Notes: generated by a model from the sequence alone, not told the origin. 64,000 nucleotides of DNA from Siphonodentalium dalli (GCA_032622095.1 CP136061.1:5900734-5964733); one strand, 5' to 3'. Positions 14,376-25,874 are shown, counted from the first letter of the stretch. Made by a program: numbers and translations.

Positions 14376-15389
14376 ATCGGTACGGTAGCAATAAAGAGCG
14401 TTTGTCTCACTTACTTTTGTGCGACAAATATTTATAAATAGCTATTACGTGCACAACATTTTAAAGATCGAATGAGACTTGTCTGTTTAAAGCCACGTGG
14501 CGGTTCGCACATAATATTATTCGCAATACCAAAATAGATCGATAAATATCTGAACTACCTTCTGCGAGCATTATGTAAGCCAAACGGACGCATTGGAGTT
14601 AACGGAAATACAAAGTGTCCAAAACACAAAACAGCCATTCGTGCGCGTCACGTGTGTAGTTTTACTAATAGCACCATCAACAAAACACAAATATTTATTT
14701 TACCCACTGAGGCCAGTTATAAAAAGACATGACGACATCTTAATTTAAGTGCCCGTGCCCTTAACAAAGTCTGCCAGCTGCAGTATGACGTAATCAGTGA
14801 CACGTGCTTTTGCGCAGAATGTGTTTTTTTTCCTGGATATACGGGAGTTCCACTTTGTGTCTTGTCTTTTATTGCTAAGACAATAATTCCCGTTATACGA
14901 ACAAATGGTGTTTGTGATTTGCAGTTAATGAATGTCAATAAAGTTAATAACGATATTTATTCTGGGGACTATTTAAATAGTGTCGTTATCATTCAATTTA
15001 GGGATCACGTACATTTGAACATTGATATAAACTGTAGATACGGGATTTATCGAGCTGTCTAAATTGGCCGAAATCATTTGTCCCCCGATAACCAACACTA
15101 ATTACAAATAGTGTCATTTATGGGAATTTTTGGCAATAAAACGAGACTAGAAATGTTATTGTAATATTTTAATATTCACATTAATTGAAAAATGACTTTC
15201 TCAAAGTAACTTATACTTACCTTTACTTAATCTGGAAGCCCGTTATAATGGGCATATTTCCCAATACTCGGTTTCATCTAATTCAATATTTTAATAATAC
15301 ACTTCACGATACACAATCATGGATGGAGATCGTGAGAACGGCCGTCCTATTTTGGAAGATTGACGGTCAGACATCGAATCCCGTCATTA
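14376..15389. other. Unassigned AT-rich intergenic or intronic sequence
   Basis: No convincing coding exon, RNA gene or repeat is visible. Short open frames on both strands lack recognisable motifs. It may lie in an upstream intron of the rabenosyn gene, whose 5' exons are not seen in this window. Confidence 0.4.
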
Positions 15390-15595
15390 ACCGCGTTACA
15401 AAAACGCTACCACGTAGCGGTATTGTCACCGCGTTTGTGCGGTGCATTACCACGTGTCACCGCGGTACCAACATTCGTTACCGCTGGTAGTGCGGTGGTA
15501 CCGTGAACGTCGCGGTGGTACCGTGGTACGCGCGTGGTAGTGCAACCGCGAATCGGCGGTATGTCGCGGTAATGCACCGCGGTATTAACGCATGT
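15390..15595. repeat. CpG-rich cluster of short quasi-palindromic units
   Basis: About 200 bp of GC- and CpG-rich sequence lies in AT-rich surroundings. It is made of interleaved units such as accgcggta, ggtaccgtg, gcggtggtacc and taccacgt on both strands. GGTACC occurs several times. No regular period, coding frame or known family is evident. Confidence 0.6.
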
Positions 15596-16088
15596 ACACC
15601 TCGTTAAAAAGGGTCGCTTAATTTGAGCAGTGCTGTATGTATTACTGTGATCATATCAATTATCAGTTATAGCTAATCGCTGTCTCCAAGGTATGGGTTA
15701 AACATCTGCCGATCGTGATCTGCCTCACGTTTTGAATTCATAAGCATTGTGTATTTTTTATTTCTTTTTGTGTTCATAAGCGGTTGTAAAACTGCCGTTC
15801 TTCCAAACTTATTACATGAAATGCTACCATTCTCTCACAATTGTGTTTGGACATTATTCATAGTAATTAGAGTGATGATTTGAACATAAAGTTTCCACAT
15901 TTGAACCATTGTTGTATCATTTTAATTGAAATATTACATATCTCCTATTTTTGTTATATAGGCGACTATAGTGCAGGTCAATTTCAATTTTGCCAATGCA
16001 TTTCACCCTGGAGGAAGCCCACTTCGCCCTATTTTTTGTGACAGGGAGAAGTCACTTCGCCCTGAAAATCAGGCCTAGGCTGGTTCCT
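15596..16088. other. Unassigned sequence
   Basis: AT-rich. A segment near 15,685-15,720 (ggttaaacatctgccgatcg) resembles 22,000-22,040, so part is probably a dispersed repeat. A paired ttcgccctattttttgtgac / cacttcgccctgaaaat motif lies at 16,021-16,065. No gene seen. Confidence 0.35.
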
Positions 16089-16113
16089 GGTGTGTGTGAG
16101 GGTGTGTGTGTGT

Positions 16114-16153
<40 letters not shown>

Positions 16154-16182
16154 GTATGTGTGTGTGTGTGTGCGTGCATTCT
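16089..16182. repeat. (TG)n microsatellite
   Basis: An interrupted TG/GT dinucleotide run of about 90 bp with a few agg and at interruptions. The TH-rich minus-strand frame over it is a shadow. Confidence 0.95.
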
Positions 16183-16734
16183 GAACATTGTTCGAGTCTG
16201 TATTCTGTCATTTTCTGATAATTTTTTTAATACTTGGCACGTATATCAACCAGCATGGGAACCTGTGCACCTCCGATTTTGAGTTCGGTCTGACTCATTT
16301 TGGCGGAGTTATTGCCCTTTTTAAACACATCATCGTACATCCTGGGACATATCGATTGTCCATGTCTCTATTCCGTTATTTTCCAATCAATTTTTTAAAA
16401 ACTTGGCACAGGTGTCAACCAGTATGGGAACCTGTGATTTTGAGTCGGAGTCATTTTCGCAGAGTTATTGCCATTTTTCGACATAGAAATGTTTTATGTT
16501 TTTGATTTTAGAGTTATTGACCCTTTCTCAACACATTGAAAATGCGCAAAATATTGAGTGAATATGCACTTTGTATCATATTGGTATAATAAATTACTCC
16601 TATAGTTTGTAATAAAGAAATTTGAAACCCATAAATCCTTGAAACCAGCCACCTTCGTCAGTGGACATTTTGGGCAGCGACCATTGGTATTGTCACACAT
16701 CCAGTTTCAATGTCAAGATCCAAATTATGAATGT
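16183..16734. repeat. Degenerate dispersed repeat, two diverged units
   Basis: Two diverged copies of a block with 'acttggcac...tcaaccag.atgggaacctgtg' and 'gagttattgcc' occur near 16,230-16,320 and 16,385-16,475. Similar 'gttatggccctt'-type strings recur near 24,245, 35,125, 38,090, 41,235 and 41,405. This is old dispersed repeat sequence with no coding content. Confidence 0.5.
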
Positions 16735-16770
16735 ATATAATGTATATAATGTATATAATGTATACGGTAT
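16735..16770. repeat. Short 10-bp tandem repeat (tgtatataa unit)
   Basis: Three to four copies of atgtatataatg. Confidence 0.85.
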
Positions 16771-16802
16771 AACAGTGCCACAGTACTTTAAAGAGTTATA
16801 TA

Positions 16803-17057
16803 TATAAAGTCTACACTACATAGACATGTAAATATTTACTATTTCATAAAGTCTACACTACAGAGACATGTAAATATTTACTATTTCATAAAGTCTACAC
16901 TACATAGACATGTAAATATTTACTATTTCATAAAGTGTACACTACAGAGACATGTAAATATTTACTATTTCATAAAGTCTACACTACAGAGACATGTAAA
17001 TATTTACTATTTCATAAAGTCTACACTACAGAGACATGTAAATATTTACTATTTCAT
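16803..17057. repeat. 42-bp minisatellite, ~6 copies
   Basis: The unit runs ataaagtctacactacagag, then acatgtaaatatttactatt, then tc. It includes a perfect 12-bp palindrome (gtaaatatttac) and a gtctac...gtagac inverted pair. It ends about 75 bp before the rabenosyn penultimate exon, so it lies in the preceding intron. Confidence 0.95.
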
Positions 17058-17131
17058 TTAGAAATATATCACATCCTGACCTAAGTCTTTTCTACCAAAT
17101 TATTTTAAAATTAGATAATTTTCCTTTTCAG

Positions 17132-17218
17132 CAATGGTGAATCTACTCACTCCCTGCTGGAAGCGACTCAACTCAGAAACAAACTAGTCAAATCGTATGA
17201 ATACATAGATGCAATAAG
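17132..17218 (+). CDS. RBSN: Rabenosyn-5, penultimate exon (87 nt)
   Basis: The exon is preceded by a pyrimidine-rich acceptor (ttttccttttcag) and followed by a consensus donor (aag|gtgagt). One base completes an upstream codon, 28 codons follow, and two bases (ag) remain. The peptide includes LRNKLVKSYEYIDAI, and the split codon plus the exon at 23,052 continues as SKRICGFGLDADPPPSP. This matches the coiled-coil stretch before the C-terminal Rab5-binding domain of rabenosyn-5, a FYVE effector of Rab4/Rab5 in early-endosome recycling. The FYVE and N-terminal exons are not seen in this window. Reading past this donor meets an in-frame TGA at once. The last ~31 bases plus the donor have been tandemly amplified immediately downstream. 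Confidence 0.85.
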
Positions 17219-20200
17219 GTGAGTTGATCATTTAACAAACAGTCAAATCGTATGAATACATAGATGCAATAAGGTGAGTTAATATAACAAACAGTCAAAT
17301 CGTATGAATACATAGATGCAATAAGGTGAGTTGATCATTTAACAAACTAGTCAAATCATATGAATACATAGATGTAATAAGGTGAGTTGATCATTTAACA
17401 AACAGTCAAATCGTATGAATACATAGATGCAATAAGGTGAGTTGATCATTTAACAAACTAGTCAAATCATATGAATACATAGATGTAATAAGGTGAGTTG
17501 ATCATTTAACAAACTAGTCAAATCATATGAATACATAGATGCAATAAGGTGAGTTGATCATTTAACAAACAGTCAAATCATATGAATACATAGATGGAAT
17601 AAGGTGAGTTGATCATTTAACAAACTAGTCAAATCATATGAATACATAGATGCAATAAGGTGAGTTGATCATTTAACAAACAGTCAAATCATATGAATAC
17701 ATAGATGCAATAAGGTGAGTTGATCATTTAACAAACAGTCAAATCGTATGAATACATAGATGCAATAAGGTGAGTTGATCATTTAACAAACAGTCAAATC
17801 GTATGAATACATAGATGCAATAAGGTGAGTTGATCATTTAACAAACTAGTCAAATCATATGAATACATAGATGCAATAAGGTGAGTTGATCATTTAACAA
17901 ACAGTCAAATCATATGAATACATAGATGCAATAAGGTGAGTTGATCATTTAACAAACAGTCAAATCGTATGAATACATAGATGCAATAAGGTGAGTTGAT
18001 CATTTAACAAACAGTCAAATCATATGAATACATAGATGGAATAAGGTGAGTTGATCATTTAACAAACTAGTCAAATCATATGAATACATAGATGCAATAA
18101 GGTGAGTTGATCATTTAACAAACTAGTCAAATCATATGAATACATAGATGCAATAAGGTGAGTTGATCATTTAACAAACTAGTCAAATCATATGAATACA
18201 TAGATGCAATAAGGTGAGTTGATCATTTAACAAACAGTCAAATCATATGAATACATAGATGCAATAAGGTGAGTTGATCATTTAACAAACAGTCAAATCG
18301 TATGAATACATAGATGCAATAAGGTGAGTTGATCATTTAACAAACAGTCAAATCGTATGAATACATAGATGCAATAAGGTGAGTTGATCATTTAACAAAC
18401 AGTCAAATCATATGAATACATAGATGCAATAAGGTGAGTTGATCATTTAACAAACAGTCAAATCGTATGAATACATAGATGCAATAAGGTGAGTTGATCA
18501 TTTAACAAACAGTCAAATCATATGAATACATAGATGGAATAAGGTGAGTTGATCATTTAACAAACTAGTCAAATCATATGAATACATAGATGCAATAAGG
18601 TGAGTTGATCATTTAACAAACAGTCAAATCATATGAATACATAGATGCAATAAGGTGAGTTGATCATTTAACAAACTAGTCAAATCGTATGAATACATAG
18701 ATGCAATAAGGTGAGTTAATATAACAAACAGTCAAATCGTATGAATACATAGATGCAATAAGGTGAGTTGATCATTTAACAAACAGTCAAATCATATGAA
18801 TACATAGATGCAATAAGGTGAGTTGATCATTTAACAAACTAGTCAAATCATATGAATACATAGATGCAATAAGGTGAGTTGATAATTTAACAAACAGTCA
18901 AATCATATGAATACATAGATGCAATAAGGTGAGTTGATCATTTAACAAACTAGTCAAATCATATGAATACATAGATGCAATAAGGTGAGTTGATCATTTA
19001 ACAAACAGTCAAATCATATGAATACATAGATGGAATAAGGTGAGTTGATCATTTAACAAACAGTCAAATCATATGAATACATAGATGGAATAAGGTGAGT
19101 TGATCATTTAACAAACAGTCAAATCATATGAATACATAGATGCAATAAGGTGAGTTGATCATTTAACAAACTAGTCAAATCGTATGAATACATAGATGCA
19201 ATAAGGTGAGTTGATCATTTAACAAACTAGTCAAATCATATGAATACATAGATGCAATAAGGTGAGTTGATCATTTAACAAACAGTCAAATCATATGAAT
19301 ACATAGATGGAATAAGGTGAGTTGATCATTTAACAAACAGTCAAATCATATGAATACATAGATGGAATAAGGTGAGTTGATCATTTAACAAACAGTCAAA
19401 TCATATGAATACATAGATGCAATAAGGTGAGTTGATCATTTAACAAACTAGTCAAATCATATGAATACATAGATGCAATAAGGTGAGTTGATCATTTAAC
19501 AAACAGTCAAATCGTATGAATACATAGATGCAATAAGGTGAGTTGATCATTTAACAAACAGTCAAATCATATGAATACATAGATGCAATAAGGTGAGTTG
19601 ATCATTTAACAAACAGTCAAATCATATGAATACATAGATGCAATAAGGTGAGTTGATCATTTAACAAACTAGTCAAATCGTATGAATACATAGATGGAAT
19701 AAGGTGAGTTGATCATTTAACAAACAGTCAAATCATATGAATACATAGATGCAATAAGGTGAGTTGATCATTTAACAAACAGTCAAATCATATGAATACA
19801 TAGATGCAATAAGGTGAGTTGTTAATTTAACAAACTAGTCAAATCGTATTAATACATAGATGCAATAAGGTGAGTTGTTAATTTAACAAACTAGTCAAAT
19901 CGTATGAATACATAGATGCAATAAGGTGAGTTGATCATTTAACAAACAGTCAAATCATATGAATACATAGATGGAATAAGGTGAGTTGATCATTTAACAA
20001 ACAGTCAAATCATATGAATACATAGATGCAATAAGGTGAGTTGATCATTTAACAAACTAGTCAAATCGTATGAATACATAGATGGAATAAGGTGAGTTGA
20101 TCATTTAACAAACAGTCAAATCATATGAATACATAGATGCAATAAGGTGAGTTGATCATTTAACAAACAGTCAAATCATATGAATACATAGATGCAATAA

Positions 20201-21986
20201 GGTGAGTTGATCATTTAACAAACAGTCAAATCATATGAATACATAGATGCAATAAGGTGAGTTGATCATTTAACAAACTAGTCAAATCGTATGAATACAT
20301 AGATGGAATAAGGTGAGTTGATCATTTAACAAACAGTCAAATCATATGAATACATAGATGGAATAAGGTGAGTTGATCATTTAACAAACAGTCAAATCAT
20401 ATGAATACATAGATGCAATAAGGTGAGTTGATCATTTAACAAACAGTCAAATCATATGAATACATAGATGCAATAAGGTGAGTTGATCATTTAACAAACT
20501 AGTCAAATCGTATGAATACATAGATGGAATAAGGTGAGTTGATCATTTAACAAACAGTCAAATCATATGAATACATAGATGCAATAAGGTGAGTTGATCA
20601 TTTAACAAACAGTCAAATCATATGAATACATAGATGCAATAAGGTGAGTTGATCATTTAACAAACAGTCAAATCATATGAATACATAGATGCAATAAGGT
20701 GAGTTGATCATTTAACAAACAGTCAAATCGTATGAATACATAGATGCAATAAGGTGAATTGATCATTTAACAAACTAGTCAAATCATATGAATACATAGA
20801 TGCAATAAGGTGAATTGATCATTTAACAAACTAGTCAAATCATATGAATACATAGATGCAATAAGGTGAGTTGATCATTTAACAAACAGTCAAATCGTAT
20901 GAATACATAGATGCAATAAGGTGAGTTGATCATTTAACAAACAGTCAAATCATATGAATACATAGACGCAATAAGGTGAGTTGATCATTTAACAAACAGT
21001 CAAATCGTATGAATACATAGATGCAATAAGGTGAGTTGATCATTTAACAAACTAGTCAAATCGTATGAATACATAGATGCAATAAGGTGAGTTGATCATT
21101 TAACAAACAGTCAAATCGTATGAATACATAGATGCAATAAGGTGAATTGATCATTTAACAAACTAGTCAAATCATATGAATACATAGATGCAATAAGGTG
21201 AGTTGATCATTTAACAAACAGTCAAATCATATGAATACATAGATGCAATAAGGTGAGTTGATCATTTAACAAACTAGTCAAATCGTATGAATACATAGAT
21301 GCAATAAGGTGAGTTGATCATTTAACAAACAGTCAAATCGTATGAATACATAGATGCAATAAGGTGAGTTGATCATTTAACAAACAGTCAAATCATATGA
21401 ATACATAGATGCAATAAGGTGAGTTGATCATTTAACAAACAGTCAAATCGTATGAATACATAGATGCAATAAGGTGAGTTGATCATTTAACAAACAGTCA
21501 AATCGTATGAATACATAGATGCAATAAGGTGAGTTGATCATTTAACAAACAGTCAAATCGTATGAATACATAGATGCAATAAGGTGAGTTGTTAATTTAA
21601 CAAACTAGTCAAATCGTATTAATACATAGATGCAATAAGGTGAGTTGATCATTTAACAAACTAGTCAAATCGTATGAATACATAGATGCAATAAGGTGAG
21701 TTGATCATTTAACAAACAGTCAAATCGTATGAATACATAGATGCAATAAGGTGAGTTGATCATTCAACAAACAGTCAAATCGTATGAATACATAGATGCA
21801 ATAAGGTGAGTTGATCATTTAACAAACAGTCAAATCGTATGAATACATAGATGCAATAAGGTGAGTTGATCATTTAACAAACAGTCAAATCGTATGAATA
21901 CATAGATGCAATAAGGTGAGTTGATCATTTAACAAACAGTCAAATCGTATGAATACAATAGATGCAATAAGGTGAGTTGATAATTA
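17187..21986 (+). repeat. 55/56-bp minisatellite of exon 3' end plus 5' splice site, ~86 copies
   Basis: Each unit carries the last ~31 exon bases (tcaaatcgtatgaatacata, then gatgcaataag), the full donor gtgagt, and about 24 bp of intron (tgatcatttaacaaac). Three near-binary variants mark copies: ctag/cag, cgt/cat and gca/gga. The first copy is the functional exon end; the rest lie in the intron. The cag form also puts an AG immediately before the exon-derived segment, so each unit resembles a 31-nt microexon. The spacing between units is far too short to be an intron. Confidence 0.95.
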
Positions 21987-22029
21987 ACCAACACTATTTT
22001 CTAAGGTTTAAACATCTGCTGATCATGAT

Positions 22030-23051
22030 CGGTCTGTCATTTCCGTTACTTGTCAGGATTCTTCAATATGTGAGATTGTATATGCCGAAACAATGTGTGT
22101 CTTTTTAAATGTTTAAGCATATATGATATCAATATATATTTTTTTCCATTCCCAGTGAGAGAATTTCTGGATTTGAATTAGACGCTGACCAACCTCGTCA
22201 GTGAAAAATAAAATGAAGCTAAAATGGTCAATAAGATTGTATATATGCCCAAACAAATTGCGCCTTTAATCTATTTTAAAGATTTATATTAGTAAGGCCA
22301 AAACAAAAAACTTGTCTGTTTATGATTTCTTGAGTGAAAAAAACCAGGTAGGCAGGTAGGATTTTTTTTCTCCAATTCCATCTATAATGAACCATATTCT
22401 AAAAACAAGATAAAAGTTGGTATTCCCAATACCTTTGTATCCAGTTGCTGAAATTTCTGACAGAAAACTAGTTTTATATCTGACAATTATACCCAGAATA
22501 TACACCAGAGTGATCTGAGTTCCAAGAAGGGACATGAAAATGCTATCTCCCGTGGCTCATGGCACCGCAACACTGTACATGACAACATTGATACATTTTC
22601 ACCTGGCCGTGCGACTCTCAGAACAGAACAGATTTATTCCTGAGATTCATCTGCAACCACAAATACATGTATTTTAATAGAAGTAAATTTATTTTTAAAT
22701 TATCCAACTAAAATTATTGCTGCTTAATGTAAGCATAGTATATAGTATGTATTTAGTGATATAGATGTATTTTACATGTCAATTACATGAATACAAAAAA
22801 AAAAAAATTGTTGCAAATTTTAGAAAACAATTCCAGGTTGGCCCAATTTCGGCAGGTTGGTCGGCAAACCGGAAACACTGATTTTTTTTTGGCATAAGAG
22901 TATATCTGGATTCACTATTCAGACAAGAAGCTGACCCACCTCAGTCACTGAAACATATGCAGGATCGGTGATCAGTGAGATCCTATATGCCTAAACTGAG
23001 TGTGTCCCTTCAATATATGCACCATAAATAGATTTTCTTCTTTTTTTTTAG
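22030..23051 (+). repeat. Tandem duplications of the intron/terminal-exon boundary
   Basis: Three versions of the same intron-end plus exon-start occur. A copy with intact acceptor is at 22,156 (gagagaatttctggatttga). A decayed copy lacking a clear acceptor is near 22,900 (gtatatctggattca). The real terminal exon starts at 23,052. Shared flanks such as gagattgtatatgccgaaac confirm duplication. Two old single-base runs (poly-A near 22,790 and poly-T near 22,880) lie between. Confidence 0.75.
22156..22204 (+). pseudogene. Duplicate of rabenosyn terminal-exon start, possible alternative last exon
   Basis: The sequence after ttttttccattcccag reads in the phase left by the 17,218 donor and gives S-ERISGFELDADQPRQ-stop, with TGA at 22,202-22,204. 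It is clearly homologous to the start of the true terminal exon. An AATAAA lies at 22,207-22,212. If used, it would make a rabenosyn lacking its Rab5-binding end. It may simply be a dead duplicate. Confidence 0.6.
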
Positions 23052-23577
23052 TAAAAGAATATGTGGATTCGGATTAGATGCTGACCCACCTCCATCACCG
23101 AAACAAGTGAAACTACAAGGATCAGTGAGATTGTACGCCAGTAATTTCATGCAGGATAACATGATCGGATTGCAAGCTCTCCCGACGTCAGAACAATACC
23201 ACGTATTACAGAAAGCGCGGTTAGACGAGCAGGAACGACGGCTGAAGGAGGAGAGGGAATCCGCTCTCGTAGCTCAAGAGATAGAACGGGAACGACTGAA
23301 GAAACTCGAGAATTCGCCCGTGAAGAAAGTAAAAAACAATGAGCGAGAACGCAGTGATTCTCGTGATAGTGTCGGGTCGGGTTGGAAGCCGGCCGGTAAT
23401 GTGGTTTCTCCTGCTAATTCTGATGATCCTCTCGTGCAGCAAATGAATATAATACGCGGGTACATAAAACAGGCGAAACAAGTGCAGAAGTACGACGAGG
23501 TCGACATGTTACAAATGAACCTTAAAGAACTACAGCAGGAGTATCTCCGAAATAAACACAAGCAAGATGAAGCATGA
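23052..23577 (+). CDS. RBSN: Rabenosyn-5, terminal exon with Rab5-binding domain
   Basis: Acceptor is a poly-T tract followed by tag. One base completes the split serine codon, then 174 codons run to TGA at 23,575-23,577. Visible parts are a conserved start (GLDADPPPSP), NFMQDNMIGLQALPTSEQY, and a charged coiled coil (about QKARLDEQERRLKEERESAL). A low-complexity S/N/G linker leads to the C-terminal domain DDPLVQQMNIIRGYIKQAK, with DEVDMLQMNLKELQQEY. In rabenosyn-5 this last helical hairpin binds Rab5-GTP, and the protein links Rab4/Rab5 to VPS45 and EHD proteins in endosome recycling. The stop-codon region is itself tandemly repeated just downstream. Confidence 0.88.
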
Positions 23578-23691
23578 TCGTAACCAAGCAAGATGAAGAA
23601 TGATTGTAACCAAGCAATATGAAGCATGATCGTAACCAAGCAATATGAAGCGTGAATGTAACCAACCAAGATGAAGCATGATATTGTAACC
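23560..23691 (+). repeat. 26-bp tandem repeat seeded on the rabenosyn stop codon, ~5 copies
   Basis: The unit aagcaagatgaagcatgatc+gtaacc starts inside the last codons, includes the TGA and repeats into the 3' UTR. A further copy with flanking sequence occurs at 24,005-24,070, where it reads on into the same gttttcatgattaggtctaa flank seen at 23,703. Confidence 0.85.
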
Positions 23692-23742
23692 TTGTTTTGG
23701 TAGTTTTCATGATTAGGTCTAAAAAAAATAGTGTTTTATAAT

Positions 23743-23997
23743 ACCCATATAATATGAGCAGGGGGATGCTCGTATCCAGGGCCTACAGTAGAGGTACCCC
23801 TGTCTTGGACGTCGGTAGTGGATAACTTCACGAATAATGATGTACAGAGCAGTCTACCTTGCGGCAGTTTACAAATGTCAGGATAAGAGTAACAAAAGCA
23901 TAGAATATAACAGTCGAGACTACCTTGGATTAACCAACCTTTATCATATTCCCGTGGGGACCGGGATACGAGCATCCCCTGCTCATATATTATGGGT
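23743..23997. mobile_element. MITE with ~33-bp terminal inverted repeats
   Basis: The left arm acccatataatatgagcagg and gggatgctcgtatcc is mirrored by gggatacgagcatcccctgc and tcatatattatgggt at the right end. The 255-bp interior has no coding capacity. It separates two copies of the rabenosyn 3' UTR segment. Target duplication is not clear; the superfamily is unassigned. Confidence 0.8.
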
Positions 23998-24070
23998 AAC
24001 ATAAAACACAAGCAAGATGAAGCATGGTTGTATCCTTGTTTCAGTAGTTTTCATGATTAGGTCTAAAAAA

Positions 24071-24790
24071 TAGTGCTGTTTCTAGATCTGGTGATCCACC
24101 AACCCTCCTAATATAATTGCCCCCCCCCCCCCCAAAAAAAGGTTTCCAGATGATAACTGTAATTTCTGATCGGATCTGAACCAAATTTGGTATGTCATGT
24201 TATCAGCTCCAAATACAGGTCAAGTACGAATATGGGTTTGCCGGAGTTATGGTCCTTATCGACTTAATATTTGCCCATTATTTTGGGTTCTGGATAACTT
24301 TAATTTTAGTTATCTGATTGTTTTTAAATTCAACTGAATATCTTGATATTTGGTACGTGGTTCAAATTGCAAAAGACAAAGGACAAGTTTGAATTTGGTC
24401 GTGGTCCAATGAATTTTGACACAATTAAAAAAAAATCTATCCTTACTTAAAAGCTACCTTTTCAGGGTACATGTGGTCGGCAACCTTTTATTCTGTATTT
24501 TAAAAATGAACGCAAAGACCAAAAAAACTAAATTGTTTTATCGATCCCTGACTGAGGTAGTAAAACTGCGCTGATTAGTTGCCGATCTGCATTATTTAGA
24601 CCTGAAGTCAGTGCTTTAAGATGGCGGCGAACTTCTGTACATGGGCTACAAGGCTTCCTTATTCCAGCCAATACCTACAGTAATGTGCTCATTATGTCCT
24701 GTTATATCATTTTGTGCTGCCAAGGGGCATATATTCAGAACAAATATATTCCAGATATAAAATAATTAATATTCTTTTTTATTTCCACTT
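24071..24790. other. Unassigned sequence with C/A homopolymer run
   Basis: A poly-C run followed by poly-A lies at 24,119-24,141. The remainder contains old dispersed-repeat strings (gccggagttatggtcctt) and no credible exon. Confidence 0.4.
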
Positions 24791-25250
24791 GACAAAGTTA
24801 TGTTTGAGCAATTCCATGAGCTTGCATCTGTTGTTCATCTGTGCATGCGCCATCCATCCGTGACACCCTACAGACCACATTACTCATCTGATCATTACCA
24901 AATTTCATATGGATCTTTTGGGTGACCGCTAGATGGGACCTGTCAAATGTTTCTGAATTTTGTTGAATAACATGGCTGCCAGTGGCCATCTTGGATTTTA
25001 CTCTTTGCATGACTAAATCATTCGGCACACCCTACAGACCACATCCCTCATCCGATCGTCACTAAACTTCAAGGATCTTCTGGGTGACCACAGATGGCCA
25101 TCTTGGATTTCACATTTGAATCTACCGGCACACCCTGCAGTCGACATTTATTGGAGAAATGTTTTCAAAAATTTACAGGCATGTTCAGGATCACTTCTAG
25201 ATGGGAGCTATCAAATTTGAACGATATTCAATCTAAAACTGCAGTGCCAT
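24791..25250. repeat. Degenerate 2-3 monomer relative of the satellite array
   Basis: Diverged monomers carry gtgacc..tagatgggacctgtc, aacatggctgccagtggcca, tttgcatgactaaatc and cggcacaccctacagacc. They end at a degraded copy of the shared right terminus (agtgccattgatgctttcat). This looks like an old, unexpanded copy of the element that carries the 14-kb array. Confidence 0.75.
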
Positions 25251-25349
25251 TGATGCTTTCATAAACCTATGTTACCACAAACATCACTATTTTTTTAGGC
25301 ATATATAAAACATGATTGTTGGCCTGATTATAGCATGTCTGTCATTTGA

Positions 25350-25440
25350 AGAATGAGGTCCCCAGAGAGTGAATTTAGTGACGCTATCCCGCATAGATAG
25401 CTAGCATCACTAAATTCACCCTCTGGGGACCTCTTTCTGC
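25350..25440. repeat. 91-bp hairpin element (GAATGAGGTCCCC family)
   Basis: Near-palindrome: gaatgaggtccccagagagt and gaatttagtgacgct are mirrored by agcatcactaaattcaccct and ctggggacctctttc. Other copies at 25,658-25,747, 26,974-27,064, 27,604-27,668 (core deleted), 28,308-28,398, 30,820-30,910, 31,103-31,193 and 36,052-36,142. Partial copies occur at 32,385-32,458, 35,811-35,844, 39,631-39,680 and 49,708-49,770. Flanks often include tgtctgtcatttgca and ttaggcct, so the hairpin belongs to a longer repeat. Confidence 0.85.
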
Positions 25441-25559
25441 TTAGGCCTCATCTTCATTGGAAAGTTTCTTTATTATCAAATTTCTACAGAAACTTCTTCA
25501 CATAGATTCTATTTCTTTTTTAGTTTAGTTCTCTATATCCCTAAATTGGCTGACGACAC

Positions 25560-25747
25560 ATTGCATAATCGAGGTTCCCAATGGGTGTACATCACAATAT
25601 TCACCATTTGGGAACTTCAATCTGAGTCTATGTCTCCCATAGCAGATGAGACCATGCAAAATGAGGTTCCCAGAGGGTGAATTTAGTGATGCTAGCCCAC
25701 TATGCAGGATAGCGTCACTAAATTCACCCTCTGGGGACCTCATTCTG
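25560..25747. repeat. Composite repeat: second hairpin plus GAATGAGGT hairpin
   Basis: The segment gaggttcccaatgggtgtac ... caccatttgggaacttcaat forms its own inverted repeat. It is followed by ctgagtctatgtctcccata and a full 91-bp hairpin at 25,658. The same order recurs at 26,888-27,064, showing a composite mobile unit. Confidence 0.7.
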
Positions 25748-25874
25748 TAAATGCGCACTAAACTCAGACTTGATGTAGGCTTGTTCCTGTAGCAAGATGA
25801 AACATAATTGTAGGCTTGTTCGTGTAGTTTTCAGGACTGTTTTCATGAATTATTCCAAACAAAAATTTATGTTC

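Noticed and set aside
16029..16211. THTHTH-rich minus-strand frame
   Set aside because: Translation of a TG microsatellite.
17187..21986. CRISPR array
   Set aside because: The repeats are contiguous with no unique spacers, and the window is eukaryotic.
17187..21986. A chain of 31-nt microexons with AG before and GT after each
   Set aside because: The intervening ~24 bp are far below any workable intron length, so serial splicing of units is not plausible.
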